Shown here: positions 36,337 to 46,332 of the stretch, piece after piece
How the letters are laid out: every line of letters starts with the position of its first letter
How positions within the stretch are numbered: the first letter of the stretch is position 1
Source: Pseudomonas sp. SJZ074
Lineage (GTDB): Bacteria; Pseudomonadota; Gammaproteobacteria; Pseudomonadales; Pseudomonadaceae
Length of the DNA stretch: 64,000 bases
Direction: 5' to 3'
NCBI RefSeq assembly: GCF_007828215.1
Contig: NZ_VIUE01000001.1
Span: 62,001 to 126,000, forward strand
The notes under the pieces: model-generated
The model's database searches: none
What the model was told of the DNA's origin: nothing
What the model saw: the letters and a program-made list of their open reading frames with translations, nothing else
Translations under genes and position numbers: made by a program

Positions 36337-36828
36337 ATGAACAGACCTTTGAAAACCATTGCAAACCCCATGACCCTCATCGCTATATTCGCAACTTTAT
36401 CCGAAACCTCCGCAGCGATTTCCCTGCCGTTTCTGGATGCTCAGGATCGTAAATATTATTTGTGGTTCCTGATCAGTTTTCCTTTTTATCTGTTGCTTCT
36501 TTTTTTCGTCACGCTCAATTTCAATTATCGCTCGTTATATTCCCCTTCGGACTTTCGCAAGAACAAACACTTCGTCAAGACCATGGATGAGCCGACGTGC
36601 CGCGGTAGACGTATGTTCCGTCGGCCCCACAAGATGAAAAAATGGCGGCGGCGCCTTCAGCGAGCAAAGCACGATCCACGGTGCCTGGTCTTTCTGGTGT
36701 ATAGCCCGTCGGAGCGGCTGATCGAAATCAACCGGGCAAAACGTTCGAGACAGGCGAAGGAGCGTGCAGAGATCGTCGTGTACGTCATGTTCGACCACGA
36801 CAGGGCCGACATTGTGCCGGACGGATAA
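36337..36828 (+). CDS. Hypothetical protein with two membrane segments
   Basis: 163-residue protein not assigned to a family. Two hydrophobic segments (about 10-32 and 41-62, YYLWFLISFPFYLLLLFFVT) are followed by NFNYRSLYSPSDF, then a strongly basic region (RRPHKMKKWRRRLQRAKH) and a C-terminal mixed region (VVYVMFDHDRADIVPDG). AT-rich codons in the first half differ from its neighbours, suggesting acquisition by transfer or relaxed selection. It lies between an orphan regulator and argG. A short alternative frame begins 13 bases upstream (ATG at 36324). Moderate confidence that it is a gene. Confidence 0.5.
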   Translation: MNRPLKTIANPMTLIAIFATLSETSAAISLPFLDAQDRKYYLWFLISFPFYLLLLFFVTLNFNYRSLYSPSDFRKNKHFVKTMDEPTCRGRRMFRRPHKMKKWRRRLQRAKHDPRCLVFLVYSPSERLIEINRAKRSRQAKERAEIVVYVMFDHDRADIVPDG

Positions 36829-36878
36829 ACGATCAGGAGGAAGTGCCGCAATGGGGCGCAGCACAGGCTGGGAAGGAA

Positions 36879-36910
36879 AAAAACGGCCTGCTCAAGGCAG
36901 GCCGTTTTCA
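36879..36910 (-). terminator. argG intrinsic terminator (bidirectional)
   Basis: AAAACGGCCTGC pairs perfectly with GCAGGCCGTTTT around TCAAG. Confidence 0.9.
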
Positions 36911-36921
36911 CATCGGCAAGG

Positions 36922-38139
36922 TCAGAACAGCTTGCGACCCTTGTTCGCCGCGATACGCATGCGCAGGGCATTGAGCTTGATGAACCCGGCCGCGTCAGCC
37001 TGGTTGTAGGCGCCACCGTCCTCTTCGAAAGTCGCGATGTTGGCGTCGAACAGCGAATCGTCGGACTTGCGCCCGGTCACGATCACGTTGCCCTTGTACA
37101 GCTTCAGGCGTACGACACCGTTCACATTGACCTGGGAAGCGTCGATCATCTGTTGCAGCATCAGGCGCTCAGGGCTCCACCAGTAGCCGGTGTAGATCAG
37201 GCTGGCGTACTTGGGCATCAGCTCGTCCTTGAGGTGCGCCACTTCGCGGTCCAGGGTGATCGATTCGATTGCCCGGTGGGCGCGCAGCATGATGGTGCCG
37301 CCCGGGGTTTCGTAGCAACCACGGGACTTCATGCCGACGTAACGGTTCTCGACGATGTCCAGACGACCGATGCCGTGTTCGCCACCAATGCGGTTCAGGG
37401 TCGCCAGCACCGTGGCCGGGCTCATTTCCACGCCGTCCAGTGCAACGATATCGCCGTTGCGATAGGTCAGTTCCAGGTATTGCGGGGTGTCCGGGGCCTT
37501 TTCCGGGGAAACGGTCCAGCGCCACATGTCTTCTTCGTGCTCGGTCCAGGTATCTTCCAGCACGCCGCCTTCATAGGAGATGTGCAGCAGGTTGGCATCC
37601 ATCGAGTACGGGGATTTCTTCTTGCCGTGACGCTCGATCGGGATCGCATGCTTCTCGGCGTAATCCATCAGTTTTTCACGGGACAGCAGGTCCCATTCGC
37701 GCCACGGGGCAATGACTTTCACGCCGGGCTTGAGGGCATAGGCGCCCAATTCGAAACGCACCTGGTCGTTGCCTTTACCGGTAGCGCCATGGGAAATGGC
37801 GTCGGCGCCGGTTTCGTTGGCGATTTCGATCAGGCGCTTGGCGATCAGCGGACGGGCGATGGAGGTACCGAGCAGGTACTCGCCTTCGTAAACGGTGTTG
37901 GCACGGAACATCGGGAACACGAAGTCGCGGACGAACTCTTCGCGCAGGTCATCGATGTAGATCTCTTTGACGCCCATGGCCTGAGCCTTGGCGCGTGCAG
38001 GCTCGACTTCCTCGCCTTGTCCCAGGTCAGCGGTGAAAGTCACCACTTCACAGTTATAAGTATCCTGCAGCCACTTGAGGATCACCGAAGTGTCCAGGCC
38101 GCCGGAATACGCCAGAACGACCTTGTTTACGTCCGCCAT
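36922..38139 (-). CDS. argG: Argininosuccinate synthase
   Basis: 405-residue ATP-dependent ligase joining citrulline and aspartate in arginine biosynthesis. The N-terminal P-loop-like [34 protein letters not shown] (about residues 116-130) and the C-terminal segment SPERLMLQQ are diagnostic. Full length. Two ArgR half-sites lie about 60-95 bases upstream, and argF in the same window carries a related site. Confidence 0.97.
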   Translation of the reverse strand: MADVNKVVLAYSGGLDTSVILKWLQDTYNCEVVTFTADLGQGEEVEPARAKAQAMGVKEIYIDDLREEFVRDFVFPMFRANTVYEGEYLLGTSIARPLIAKRLIEIANETGADAISHGATGKGNDQVRFELGAYALKPGVKVIAPWREWDLLSREKLMDYAEKHAIPIERHGKKKSPYSMDANLLHISYEGGVLEDTWTEHEEDMWRWTVSPEKAPDTPQYLELTYRNGDIVALDGVEMSPATVLATLNRIGGEHGIGRLDIVENRYVGMKSRGCYETPGGTIMLRAHRAIESITLDREVAHLKDELMPKYASLIYTGYWWSPERLMLQQMIDASQVNVNGVVRLKLYKGNVIVTGRKSDDSLFDANIATFEEDGGAYNQADAAGFIKLNALRMRIAANKGRKLF

Positions 38140-38197
38140 GCCATCACTCCACGGGTTGTACGGAAAGCCGTGAAGTCTAACGTCCAGCGCAGATAAT

Positions 38198-38234
38198 TTA
38201 CAGAGGCGCGACAGCTTATGACGACGAAGCGACA
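38198..38234 (-). promoter_or_regulatory. ArgR operator candidate upstream of argG
   Basis: On the minus strand TGTCGCGCCTCTGTAA is an exact TGTCGC-N8-AA half-site, and a second TGTCGC starts exactly 21 bases before it, the tandem spacing of P. aeruginosa ArgR operators as I recall them. Confidence 0.7.
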
Positions 38235-38267
38235 GATTATGTCGACCGCGCGACGATCAACATTTGA

Positions 38268-39293
38268 TCAGGATGTGCGCGCTGTCGCCGGAACGGGGCT
38301 CGGGGCCGTTGTCTTGCCCGGCGCGACCGCAGGTGCCGGGGCTTTGGCGGGTGCAGCGGTTGGTGCCGGAACCTTGGCTGGAGCCGCAGCGGGCGCAGGA
38401 GGCGCTGGCTGAGAGGCTGGTTGAGGAGCCGGAGTTTCGGAGGGAGACACACGTGACAGCTGGACGACCACACGACGGTTCTTGGCCCGGTTGGCGGCGT
38501 TGGTGTTGGGCACCAGGGGATAGCGCTCGCCATGGAAGCGCACGGTGATCTGCGACTCCTGGAAGCCATTGGCCTTGAAGAAATCCTGGACCGCCAGGGC
38601 CCGGCGACGTGACAGCTCACGATTGGTCAAGCGATTACCACTGTTGTCGGAGTGGCCATCAAGCTCGACATGATTGACGCTCGGGTCGGCCTTGATGAAG
38701 TCGAGCATGACCTGCAATTGAGCCTTGGCGTGCGCGTCGAGCTCGACCTCTTCGCCGGGGAAGCCGATCTGGGTCTGCTTCACTTGCTCGAAATTCTTGG
38801 GCAACAGTTTTGCCACACAGCCCTGATAGTCGCTGAAGGCCTTGTTGAAGCGCACGGGCAGCAGCCGGACTTCCGACACCCGCCCGTCCTCGGTATTGCG
38901 ACGCACCACCGGGCTACGGCCCTCCATCAACCCGCTGATCAAACGCCCCGCCTGGACCTGGGAGCTATTGAACAGTACATCGCCACTGCCGATCCTGACC
39001 GAACCCAAGTTGATGTCGCCCCGTCCCGGTTGCCATGGCGCAGCCGCCGCCAGCAAGGTGGCCGATCCGCCGCCCTGCATCGGGTTATAGGTCTTGAGGC
39101 GGAACGTGGCCTGCTCGCCCGCCCGGCGCACGAATTCGCCGCTGCCGAAATCGGTGATCGGCTGGCTTAGCCGGCACTCGAACTTGTCACCTTCGACCGT
39201 CCACTCAATGCTCTCCAGACGGGTCTGGAAAGTGAGCGCCATGGCAGGAAGGCTGGCAAACACACTGAGCAAGGCTAGATAACGCTGGCGCAC
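38268..39293 (-). CDS. motY: Flagellar stator-associated protein MotY (OmpA-like C-terminal domain)
   Basis: 341-residue periplasmic protein. Signal peptide at MRQRYLALLSVFASLPAMA, N-terminal MotY domain (LTFQTRLESIEWTVEGDKFECRL), OmpA/peptidoglycan-binding domain (VELDGHSDNSGNRLTNRELSRRRALAVQDFF), then a low-complexity Ala/Pro/Lys tail of about 50 residues with repeated APAK/PAP units. MotY forms the T ring that supports sodium or proton stators in polar flagella. The GTG at 39293 is chosen because GGAG lies 6 bases upstream and the signal peptide starts there. The argG-motY-pyrC order matches P. aeruginosa PA3525-3527. Confidence 0.88.
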   Translation of the reverse strand: MRQRYLALLSVFASLPAMALTFQTRLESIEWTVEGDKFECRLSQPITDFGSGEFVRRAGEQATFRLKTYNPMQGGGSATLLAAAAPWQPGRGDINLGSVRIGSGDVLFNSSQVQAGRLISGLMEGRSPVVRRNTEDGRVSEVRLLPVRFNKAFSDYQGCVAKLLPKNFEQVKQTQIGFPGEEVELDAHAKAQLQVMLDFIKADPSVNHVELDGHSDNSGNRLTNRELSRRRALAVQDFFKANGFQESQITVRFHGERYPLVPNTNAANRAKNRRVVVQLSRVSPSETPAPQPASQPAPPAPAAAPAKVPAPTAAPAKAPAPAVAPGKTTAPSPVPATARTS

Positions 39294-39483
39294 GGGAGGC
39301 TCCACTGGCTTTTGTACGAAATTCGGTACTCGCTGGGAGTATGACGCCGCCCGAGACACCGCACGGATTCGGTTCATACCTGAAGGAGCTATCGGTCACT
39401 TGCGGCAAAACTTGATAGCGGGTGCCTGTATCGGTCTTTTCCGGTAGCATTCCCCAGAGTTTGACCCGCCTGGAAGCCCCCCA

Positions 39484-40530
39484 ATGTCCGACCGCCTGAC
39501 CCTGCTGCGTCCCGACGACTGGCATATTCATCTTCGCGATGGTGCTGTGTTGACCCATACCGTCGCTGATGTCGCGCGCACCTTCGGGCGCGCAATCATC
39601 ATGCCTAACCTGGTTCCACCCGTGCGCAATGCCAGCGAGGCCGACGGCTATCGTCAGCGTATCCTCGCCGCACGCCCGGCCGGCAGCCGCTTCGAACCGT
39701 TGATGGTGCTTTACCTCACCGACCGTACCCAGCCCGAAGAGATTCGCGACGCCAAGGCCAGCGGCTTCGTCCACGCTGCCAAGCTGTACCCTGCCGGCGC
39801 CACGACGAACTCGGACTCCGGCGTCACCAGCATCGACAAGATCTTCCCGGCGCTGGAGGCCATGGCGGAAGTCGGCATGCCCTTGCTGATCCACGGTGAA
39901 GTCACCCGCGGCGATGTCGACGTATTCGATCGCGAGAAAATCTTCATCGACGAGCACATGCGCCGTGTCGTGGAGCGCTTCCCGACACTCAAGGTCGTAT
40001 TCGAGCACATCACCACCGGCGATGCCGTGCAATTCGTCAACGAGGCCCCGGCCAACGTCGGCGCTACCATCACTGCGCATCACTTGCTGTACAACCGCAA
40101 CCACATGCTGGTGGGCGGGATCCGGCCTCACTTCTATTGCCTGCCGATCCTCAAGCGCAACACCCACCAGGAAGCCTTGCTCGATGCCGCCACCAGCGGC
40201 AGCGCCAAGTTCTTCCTCGGCACGGACTCGGCGCCCCACGCCCGCCATGCCAAGGAAGCCGCCTGCGGTTGCGCCGGTTGCTACACCGCCTATGCCGCCA
40301 TCGAGATGTACGCCGAAGCGTTCGAACAACGCAACGCACTGGACAAGCTCGAAGGCTTTGCCAGCCTCCATGGCCCAGGTTTCTACGGCCTGCCGGTGAA
40401 CACCGATCGCATTACCCTGGTCCGCGACGAATGGACCGCCCCCGCCAGCCTGCCGTTCGGCGAACAGACTGTCATCCCGCTGCGCGCCGGTGAAAAACTG
40501 CGCTGGCGCCTGCTGGAGGAAAACGCGTGA
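39484..40530 (+). CDS. pyrC: Dihydroorotase (class II)
   Basis: 348-residue zinc amidohydrolase cyclising carbamoyl-aspartate to dihydroorotate in pyrimidine synthesis. Metal ligands DWHIHLRDG (about 12-20), carboxylated Lys in [21 protein letters not shown] at about 140, EHITTGDAV, and [11 protein letters not shown] with the catalytic Asp. Overlaps rnt by 4 bases (GTGA), so the two are co-translated. Confidence 0.97.
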   Translation: MSDRLTLLRPDDWHIHLRDGAVLTHTVADVARTFGRAIIMPNLVPPVRNASEADGYRQRILAARPAGSRFEPLMVLYLTDRTQPEEIRDAKASGFVHAAKLYPAGATTNSDSGVTSIDKIFPALEAMAEVGMPLLIHGEVTRGDVDVFDREKIFIDEHMRRVVERFPTLKVVFEHITTGDAVQFVNEAPANVGATITAHHLLYNRNHMLVGGIRPHFYCLPILKRNTHQEALLDAATSGSAKFFLGTDSAPHARHAKEAACGCAGCYTAYAAIEMYAEAFEQRNALDKLEGFASLHGPGFYGLPVNTDRITLVRDEWTAPASLPFGEQTVIPLRAGEKLRWRLLEENA

Positions 40531-41204
40531 GTGAAGAGCATTTCGATGACGAACTGGACGGTAACAGCGGTTCAAGCGGCACTCGCCATCCCATGGCTGC
40601 CCGGTTCCGCGGTTACCTGCCGGTCGTGGTCGACGTAGAGACCGGCGGCTTCAACTCCGCCACCGATGCGTTGCTGGAAATCGCCGCGACCACCATCGGC
40701 ATGGACGAAAAAGGCTTCGTGTTCCCCGACCACACCTATTTCTTTCGCGTCGAACCCTTCGAAGGCGCCAACATCGAAGCCGCGGCCCTGGAATTCACCG
40801 GCATCAAGCTCGATCACCCGTTGCGCATGGCCGTCAGCGAGGAAACGGCCCTGACCGACATCTTCCGCGGTGTGCGCAAGGCACTGAAGGCCAACGGTTG
40901 CAAACGCGCGATCCTGGTCGGGCACAACAGCAGCTTCGACCTCGGTTTCCTCAACGCGGCCGTCGCCCGCCTGGACATGAAGCGCAACCCGTTCCATCCG
41001 TTCTCCAGCTTCGATACCGCCACCTTGGCCGGCCTGGCGTACGGCCAGACGGTGTTGGCCAAGGCTTGCCAAGCGGCCGACATCGATTTCGACGGCCGCG
41101 AGGCTCACTCGGCCCGCTACGACACCGAGAAAACCGCCGAGCTGTTCTGCGGGATCGTCAACCGCTGGAAGGAGATGGGTGGCTGGCAGGATTTCGACGA
41201 TTGA
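40527..41204 (+). CDS. rnt: Ribonuclease T
   Basis: 225-residue DEDDh exonuclease that trims tRNA 3' ends and finishes 5S and 23S rRNA. Exo [21 protein letters not shown], Exo [16 protein letters not shown], Exo [17 protein letters not shown] with the catalytic His. GTG start coupled to pyrC. N-terminal acidic extension ([18 protein letters not shown]) is typical of Pseudomonas members. Confidence 0.95.
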   Translation: MSEEHFDDELDGNSGSSGTRHPMAARFRGYLPVVVDVETGGFNSATDALLEIAATTIGMDEKGFVFPDHTYFFRVEPFEGANIEAAALEFTGIKLDHPLRMAVSEETALTDIFRGVRKALKANGCKRAILVGHNSSFDLGFLNAAVARLDMKRNPFHPFSSFDTATLAGLAYGQTVLAKACQAADIDFDGREAHSARYDTEKTAELFCGIVNRWKEMGGWQDFDD

Positions 41205-41232
41205 AATAGGCCCCTGTGCTGGGGGATGTATC

Positions 41233-41262
41233 TGTGGCGAGGGAATTTATCCCCTCGCCACA
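41233..41262. repeat. Single compact GTGGCGAGG-family palindrome
   Basis: TGTGGCGAGGGAATTT and ATCCCCTCGCCACA fold on each other directly, so this is a REPIN without the usual spacer. Confidence 0.75.
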
Positions 41263-41291
41263 AGTACTGCGTTTCAGTTTGAAACGCCCAT

Positions 41292-41323
41292 AAAAAAACC
41301 GGCCCATCGAGGCCGGTTTTTTT
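41292..41323. terminator. Bidirectional terminator between rnt and peroxiredoxin gene
   Basis: AAAAAAACCGGCC pairs perfectly with GGCCGGTTTTTTT across CATCGA. Confidence 0.92.
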
Positions 41324-41336
41324 ATGCCAGGTTCGC

Positions 41337-41939
<603 letters not shown>

Positions 41940-42169
41940 TGGATATCTCCTGGTGTAGTAACGTGAAAATTCAAGGTTCACATCAGCCTGCCACCCTCCG
42001 GCGACAGCCCTGTGACACGAACCTGCTTGCAAGGACCGACCATCATACACCGCGCATTTGGACTGTCCTCAACGGTTTTTTGGCGTTATCGAAAAATCGC
42101 CAGGGTGCCACTAAAAAACCGTTCGTCAGCCCGACGCCGCTCTAATCCAGGCATTTCAGAAACCACTTT

Positions 42170-42188
42170 GACAATCATTCTCGTTAAC
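42170..42188 (+). promoter_or_regulatory. Fur-box-like site upstream of bfd
   Basis: GACAATCATTCTCGTTAAC matches the 19-base Fur consensus GATAATGATAATCATTATC at 13 positions. It is centred about 57 bases before the bfd start. Fits known iron control of bfd. Confidence 0.65.
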
Positions 42189-42235
42189 ATTAAGATCCGT
42201 CTCAATTGAGTCACAACCAGCGACGGTTCTCACTT

Positions 42236-42454
42236 ATGTATGTATGCCTCTGCACTGGCGTCACCGACGGGCAAATCCGCGAAGCGATCTATGAGGGTTG
42301 CTGCAGCTATCGCGAAGTCCGTCAGGCCACCGGCGTAGCCAGCCAATGCGGCAAATGCGCCTGCCTGGCCAAGGAAGTGGTTCGCGAAACCCTCGCCAAA
42401 GTGCAAACGGCACAGGCATCGATCCCCTTCCCCGTGGAATTTACCGCCGCTTGA
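42236..42454 (+). CDS. bfd: Bacterioferritin-associated ferredoxin
   Basis: 72-residue [2Fe-2S] ferredoxin that donates electrons to bacterioferritin so that stored iron is released. Ligands C4, C6, and the C-x2-C pair in CGKCAC are seen in [18 protein letters not shown] and [16 protein letters not shown]. The ATG at 42236 matches the family start. Preceded by a Fur-like box, followed by a terminator and then bfr. Confidence 0.95.
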   Translation: MYVCLCTGVTDGQIREAIYEGCCSYREVRQATGVASQCGKCACLAKEVVRETLAKVQTAQASIPFPVEFTAA

Positions 42455-42471
42455 TAAACAGCTTTTTATAG

Positions 42472-42499
42472 AACCGGACTCAATGTCCGGTTTTTTTAT
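42472..42499 (+). terminator. bfd intrinsic terminator
   Basis: AACCGGAC pairs with GTCCGGTT around TCAAT, followed by seven T. It separates bfd from bfr transcription. Confidence 0.88.
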
Positions 42500-42653
42500 G
42501 CCTTTAAATCAATTGCTTAGCTCCAAGACGCGGAACACAAACATTCTTATTCCGATTAATTTTCATTTATTATTCAATAACTTAGGTTTGACACCCGTAA
42601 ATGCGCGGCTCAAACTCTGCCTCATACACAGCTACTACAGGGCAGGCCTCACC

Positions 42654-43127
42654 ATGAAAGGCGACGTAACAGTCATCCAGCATCTCAACAAGATCCTTGC
42701 CAATGAACTGGTCGCAATCAACCAGTACTTCCTGCATGCGCGCATGTACGAGGATTGGGGCCTGAACAAGCTGGGCAAGCACGAATACCACGAGTCCATC
42801 GATGAGATGAAACACGCGGACAAGCTCATCAAGCGCATCCTGTTCCTCGAAGGCCTGCCGAACGTCCAGGACCTGGGCAAACTGCACATCGGCGAACACA
42901 CCCGGGAAATGCTCGAGTGCGACCTGCGTATCGAACGCACCGGCCACGCCGACCTGAAAGCCGCCATCGCTCATTGCGAAAGCGTTGGCGACTTCGGCAG
43001 CCGTGAACTGCTGGAAGATATCCTCGAGTCCGAGGAAGAGCACATCGACTGGCTGGAAACCCAACTGGGCCTGATCGACAAAGTGGGTCTTGAGAATTAT
43101 CTGCAATCGCAGATGGGCGAAGAGTAA
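42654..43127 (+). CDS. bfr: Bacterioferritin
   Basis: 157-residue heme-containing ferritin subunit forming a 24-mer iron store. Ferroxidase ligands are visible in [15 protein letters not shown] (Glu18), [12 protein letters not shown] (Glu51, His54, with heme-ligand Met52) and [11 protein letters not shown] (Glu127, His130). The ATG at 42654 is used because the upstream in-frame stretch is AT-rich and unlike bacterioferritin. It has its own promoter region after the bfd terminator. Bfd is its electron donor. Confidence 0.95.
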   Translation: MKGDVTVIQHLNKILANELVAINQYFLHARMYEDWGLNKLGKHEYHESIDEMKHADKLIKRILFLEGLPNVQDLGKLHIGEHTREMLECDLRIERTGHADLKAAIAHCESVGDFGSRELLEDILESEEEHIDWLETQLGLIDKVGLENYLQSQMGEE

Positions 43128-43149
43128 TCTTCGCCAAAAACGAGCCACT

Positions 43150-43186
43150 AAAAAGCCCCGCCCTCTGACGAGAGGCGGGGCTTTTT
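43150..43186 (+). terminator. bfr intrinsic terminator
   Basis: AAAAAGCCCCGCC pairs with GGCGGGGCTTTTT; inner CTCT/AGAG extends the stem with one bulge. Confidence 0.9.
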
Positions 43187-43219
43187 GTTGCCTGGACTTC
43201 AAGGACAACTGAAATCCAC

Positions 43220-43308
43220 TGTGGGAGCGAGCCTGCTTGCGATGGCGGTGTATCAGCCGCCATCACTGTATCTGACCCGCCGCTATCGCGAGCAGGCTCG
43301 CTCCCACA
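43220..43308. repeat. REPIN-like inverted repeat, GTGGGAGCG family
   Basis: TGTGGGAGCGAGCCTGCTTGCG at the left has its inverted copy CGCGAGCAGGCTCGCTCCCACA at the right. It sits between convergent bfr and grxD. Confidence 0.86.
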
Positions 43309-43357
43309 AGATCCGGGTTCAACCACAATATGTGTGTTGAACCCGGACCAGCGTAAA

Positions 43358-43708
43358 TCAGGCTTCGGTCTGGCTCGCCGCTTTCTCTGCCGCTTGCTTG
43401 ACCGCATCCTTGATCGTGGTCTGCAACGTACCGTCAGCGGCCATCTCGACCATGATGTCGCTACCACCGATCAACTCACCCCCGACCCACAGTTGTGGGA
43501 AGGTCGGCCAGTTGGCGTACTTCGGCAGGTTGGCACGGATTTCCGGGTTCTGCAGGATGTCCACGTAGGCGAACTTCTCGCCACATGCCATTACCGCCTG
43601 GGCAGCCTTGGCCGAGAAACCGCATTGCGGCGCATTCGGCGAGCCTTTCATGTAGAGCAGGACAGTGTTGTTGGCAATCTGGTCTTTGATCGTTTCGATG
43701 ATATCCAT
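43358..43708 (-). CDS. grxD: Monothiol glutaredoxin (Grx4 type)
   Basis: 116-residue CGFS glutaredoxin that binds and hands over [2Fe-2S] clusters. PQCGFSAKA at about residues 28-36, glutathione-binding TFPQLWVGGELIGGSDI and a C-terminal Ala/Lys-rich tail. Near bfd-bfr, consistent with iron homeostasis. Confidence 0.95.
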   Translation of the reverse strand: MDIIETIKDQIANNTVLLYMKGSPNAPQCGFSAKAAQAVMACGEKFAYVDILQNPEIRANLPKYANWPTFPQLWVGGELIGGSDIMVEMAADGTLQTTIKDAVKQAAEKAASQTEA

Positions 43709-43807
43709 GGAGCACCTCGGCTTAAACTTCGCGACTTAAGTCGTCGACACGGTGGCGCATTGTAACGGAAAGCCGAGCAAGGTGCTCGGTCTCCTCCAGA
43801 GGCAAAT

Positions 43808-45916
43808 TCACGCAGCCACCACCGTCACCGGCACGCCATTGAGCGCCGCATTGCCGGACAACTCGTCCAGCTGACGGTCGTCGGTCAGATCATTGGCGCT
43901 GGAGCCCGGCTGTTCGCTGGCAATGCTCATCTGCACGCCCGGCCGGGCATGCCCCCAACCGTGAGGCAGGCTGACCACGCCCTTCATCATGTCCGGGCTG
44001 CCCTGCACCTGGACTTCAATCACTCCCACCCGTGAACTGACCTTCACCCGCTGCCCATCACTCAGCCCGCGACTGACCAGGTCATCCGGGTGCATCAGCA
44101 ACTGATGACGCGGCTTGCCCTTCACCAGCCGATGGAAGTTATGCATCCAGGAATTGTTGCTGCGCACATGCCGACGGCCAATCATCAGCAACTCGTCCGA
44201 CTTGGGTGTCGGCAACGCGGCGAAACGTCCGATGTCGGCGAGAATCACCGCGGGGGCGGCCTGCACCCGTCCATTTTCGGTCTTCAGCCGCGGCGCCAGG
44301 TTGGGCTTGAGCGCCCCCAGGTCGATGCCATGGGGATGGTCAAACAGCGTCGCCAGGGACAGCTTGTGCGGCGAGTCATCCCCATAAGCGCCCGCCCGCA
44401 GGCCGAAGTCGATCATCTGCGCGGGCGGCATGGTCGGCTTGAGCGCCTTGCCGGTCCGAGCGGCGAAGGCCTTGGCCAGGCCGACAAAAATTTCCCAATC
44501 GTGCAAAGCGCCCTCGGGCTTGGGCAGGATGGCCCGGTTGAAACGGGTGACATTGCGCACTGCGAACAGATTGAACGTGGTGTCGTAATGGTCGTTTTCC
44601 AGGGCGGAGGTCGAAGGCAGGATCAGGTCGGCATAGCGCGTGGTTTCGTTGATGTACAAATCGACGCTGACCATGAATTCCAGCCCGTCCAGTGCCTGCT
44701 CCAGTTGCCGTCCGTTGGGCGTGGACAGCACCGGATTGCCGGCCACGGTAATCAATGCCCGGATCTGGCCTTCGCCCTCGGTGAGCATTTCCTCGGCCAG
44801 GGTCGACACCGGCAGTTCGCCAGAGTACTCGGGACGCCCGGACACACGGCTCTGCCAGCGGTTGAAATGCCCGCCCGAGGTACTGGCAACCACATCCACC
44901 GCCGGCTCGGTGCACAGCGCCCCGCCCGCCCGGTCCAGGTTACCGGTCACCAGGTTGATCAACTGGATCAGCCAGTGGCACAGCGTACCGAAAGCCTGGG
45001 TCGAGACGCCCATCCGCCCATAGCAGACCGCCGATGGCGCGGCCGCGAAGTCCCGGGCCAACTGACGAATCTGCGGTGCCGGCACTGCACAGAGCGGGCT
45101 CATCGCCTCGGCGGTGAAGGTTGCGACAGCCTGGCGCACGTCCTCGAGGCCATCCACCGGCAAGTGGCTGTCACGGGTCAGGCCTTCGCTGAACAGGGTA
45201 TTGAGCAAACCAAACAGTAGCGCGGCGTCACCACCGGGGCGTACGAACAGATGCTGGCTGGCCATGGCCGCCGTTTCGCTGCGACGCGGATCGACCACCA
45301 CCACCTTGCCGCCGCGGGCCTGAATCGCCTTGAGGCGCTTTTCGACATCCGGCACGGTCATGATGCTGCCATTGGACGCCAGCGGGTTGCCGCCCAGGAT
45401 CAGCATGAAGTCGGTGTGGTCGATGTCCGGGATCGGCAACAACAGGCCGTGGCCGTACATCAGGTGGCTGGTCAGGTGATGGGGCAACTGGTCCACCGAC
45501 GTCGCCGAGAAGCGGCTACGGGTCTTCAGCAAACCCAGGAAATAGTTGCTGTGGGTCGTCAGCCCATAGTTGTGCACACTGGGGTTGCCCTGGTAGACCG
45601 CCACCGCGTTCTGGCCGTGACGCTCCTGAATGGCTGCCAAACGCTCAGCGACCAATGCGAACGCGTCGTCCCAGGCGATGGGCTGCCATTCGCTACCAAT
45701 GCGCTGCATGGGTTGGCGCAAACGATCCGGGTCGTTCTGGATATCCTGCAGAGCCACCGCCTTGGGGCAGATGTGACCACGGCTGAAGCTGTCCAGCGGA
45801 TCACCCTTGATCGAGGTGATCGCCAGGCCCTGGCCTTCGGTTTCGGTGGTTTCCAGGGTCAAGCCGCAGATGGCTTCACACAGATGGCATGCACGGTGAT
45901 GAAGAGTCTTGGTCAT
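43808..45916 (-). CDS. Molybdopterin oxidoreductase (FdhF/BisC family)
   Basis: 702-residue oxidoreductase of the bis-molybdopterin guanine dinucleotide family with one 4Fe-4S cluster: Cys10-x2-Cys13-x3-Cys17 and Cys50 (GHICPKA). Central cofactor-binding segments VAVYQGNPSVHNYGL and ICPKA...RRSETAAMASQHLFVRPGGDAALL are visible, and a C-terminal molydopterin dinucleotide domain (LMHPDDLVSRGLSDGQRVKVSS). No signal peptide, so cytoplasmic. Substrate cannot be told from sequence; formate dehydrogenase-like or thiosulfate-like activity are both possible. Single gene with no electron-transfer subunit nearby. Confidence 0.86.
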   Translation of the reverse strand: MTKTLHHRACHLCEAICGLTLETTETEGQGLAITSIKGDPLDSFSRGHICPKAVALQDIQNDPDRLRQPMQRIGSEWQPIAWDDAFALVAERLAAIQERHGQNAVAVYQGNPSVHNYGLTTHSNYFLGLLKTRSRFSATSVDQLPHHLTSHLMYGHGLLLPIPDIDHTDFMLILGGNPLASNGSIMTVPDVEKRLKAIQARGGKVVVVDPRRSETAAMASQHLFVRPGGDAALLFGLLNTLFSEGLTRDSHLPVDGLEDVRQAVATFTAEAMSPLCAVPAPQIRQLARDFAAAPSAVCYGRMGVSTQAFGTLCHWLIQLINLVTGNLDRAGGALCTEPAVDVVASTSGGHFNRWQSRVSGRPEYSGELPVSTLAEEMLTEGEGQIRALITVAGNPVLSTPNGRQLEQALDGLEFMVSVDLYINETTRYADLILPSTSALENDHYDTTFNLFAVRNVTRFNRAILPKPEGALHDWEIFVGLAKAFAARTGKALKPTMPPAQMIDFGLRAGAYGDDSPHKLSLATLFDHPHGIDLGALKPNLAPRLKTENGRVQAAPAVILADIGRFAALPTPKSDELLMIGRRHVRSNNSWMHNFHRLVKGKPRHQLLMHPDDLVSRGLSDGQRVKVSSRVGVIEVQVQGSPDMMKGVVSLPHGWGHARPGVQMSIASEQPGSSANDLTDDRQLDELSGNAALNGVPVTVVAA

Positions 45917-46047
45917 GGCCAGCCTCTGTTTTATTCGTGGCGGCCGCTTTCGGCCGCGGGAACAAAACTATGGCGCGTGATCCACGCCTTTGCCAGCGAG
46001 GTTCGTCCTGTGAATTGCCGGGCATCAGGCGTACCGATGAACTGGCA

Positions 46048-46332
46048 TCACTGCTCCGGGGGCGGAGCCAGCAGTTGGATCTCTTCGACGGTCTGCACCT
46101 GTTCCTGGGCGATAGGCTCTCCCGTCAGCTCACCGATCAAGCGCCAATGCTCGTCGAGCCCGCCGCTGATGGTGGCCATGCGATCGATCATTCGGCGACC
46201 GGCGGCCTTGATGACTTCATCGTCGCTGCGCAACAACTCGAATGACATGGACGTCACCGAAGCGGTGAGGTGAGTCAGGGAGCGTGCCGTCAGCCCCAGC
46301 AGCTCCATCAGTTGTTGCTCTTTCGAATCCAT
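46048..46332 (-). CDS. Small conserved hypothetical protein
   Basis: 94-residue soluble, mostly helical protein MDSKEQQLMELLGLTARSLT... with no known motif, ending in a Pro/Gln-rich tail (LLAPPPEQ). The ATG at 46332 has GGAG 6-9 bases upstream. A protein of this kind near argF occurs in other fluorescent pseudomonads, as far as I remember. Function unknown. Confidence 0.65.
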   Translation of the reverse strand: MDSKEQQLMELLGLTARSLTHLTASVTSMSFELLRSDDEVIKAAGRRMIDRMATISGGLDEHWRLIGELTGEPIAQEQVQTVEEIQLLAPPPEQ

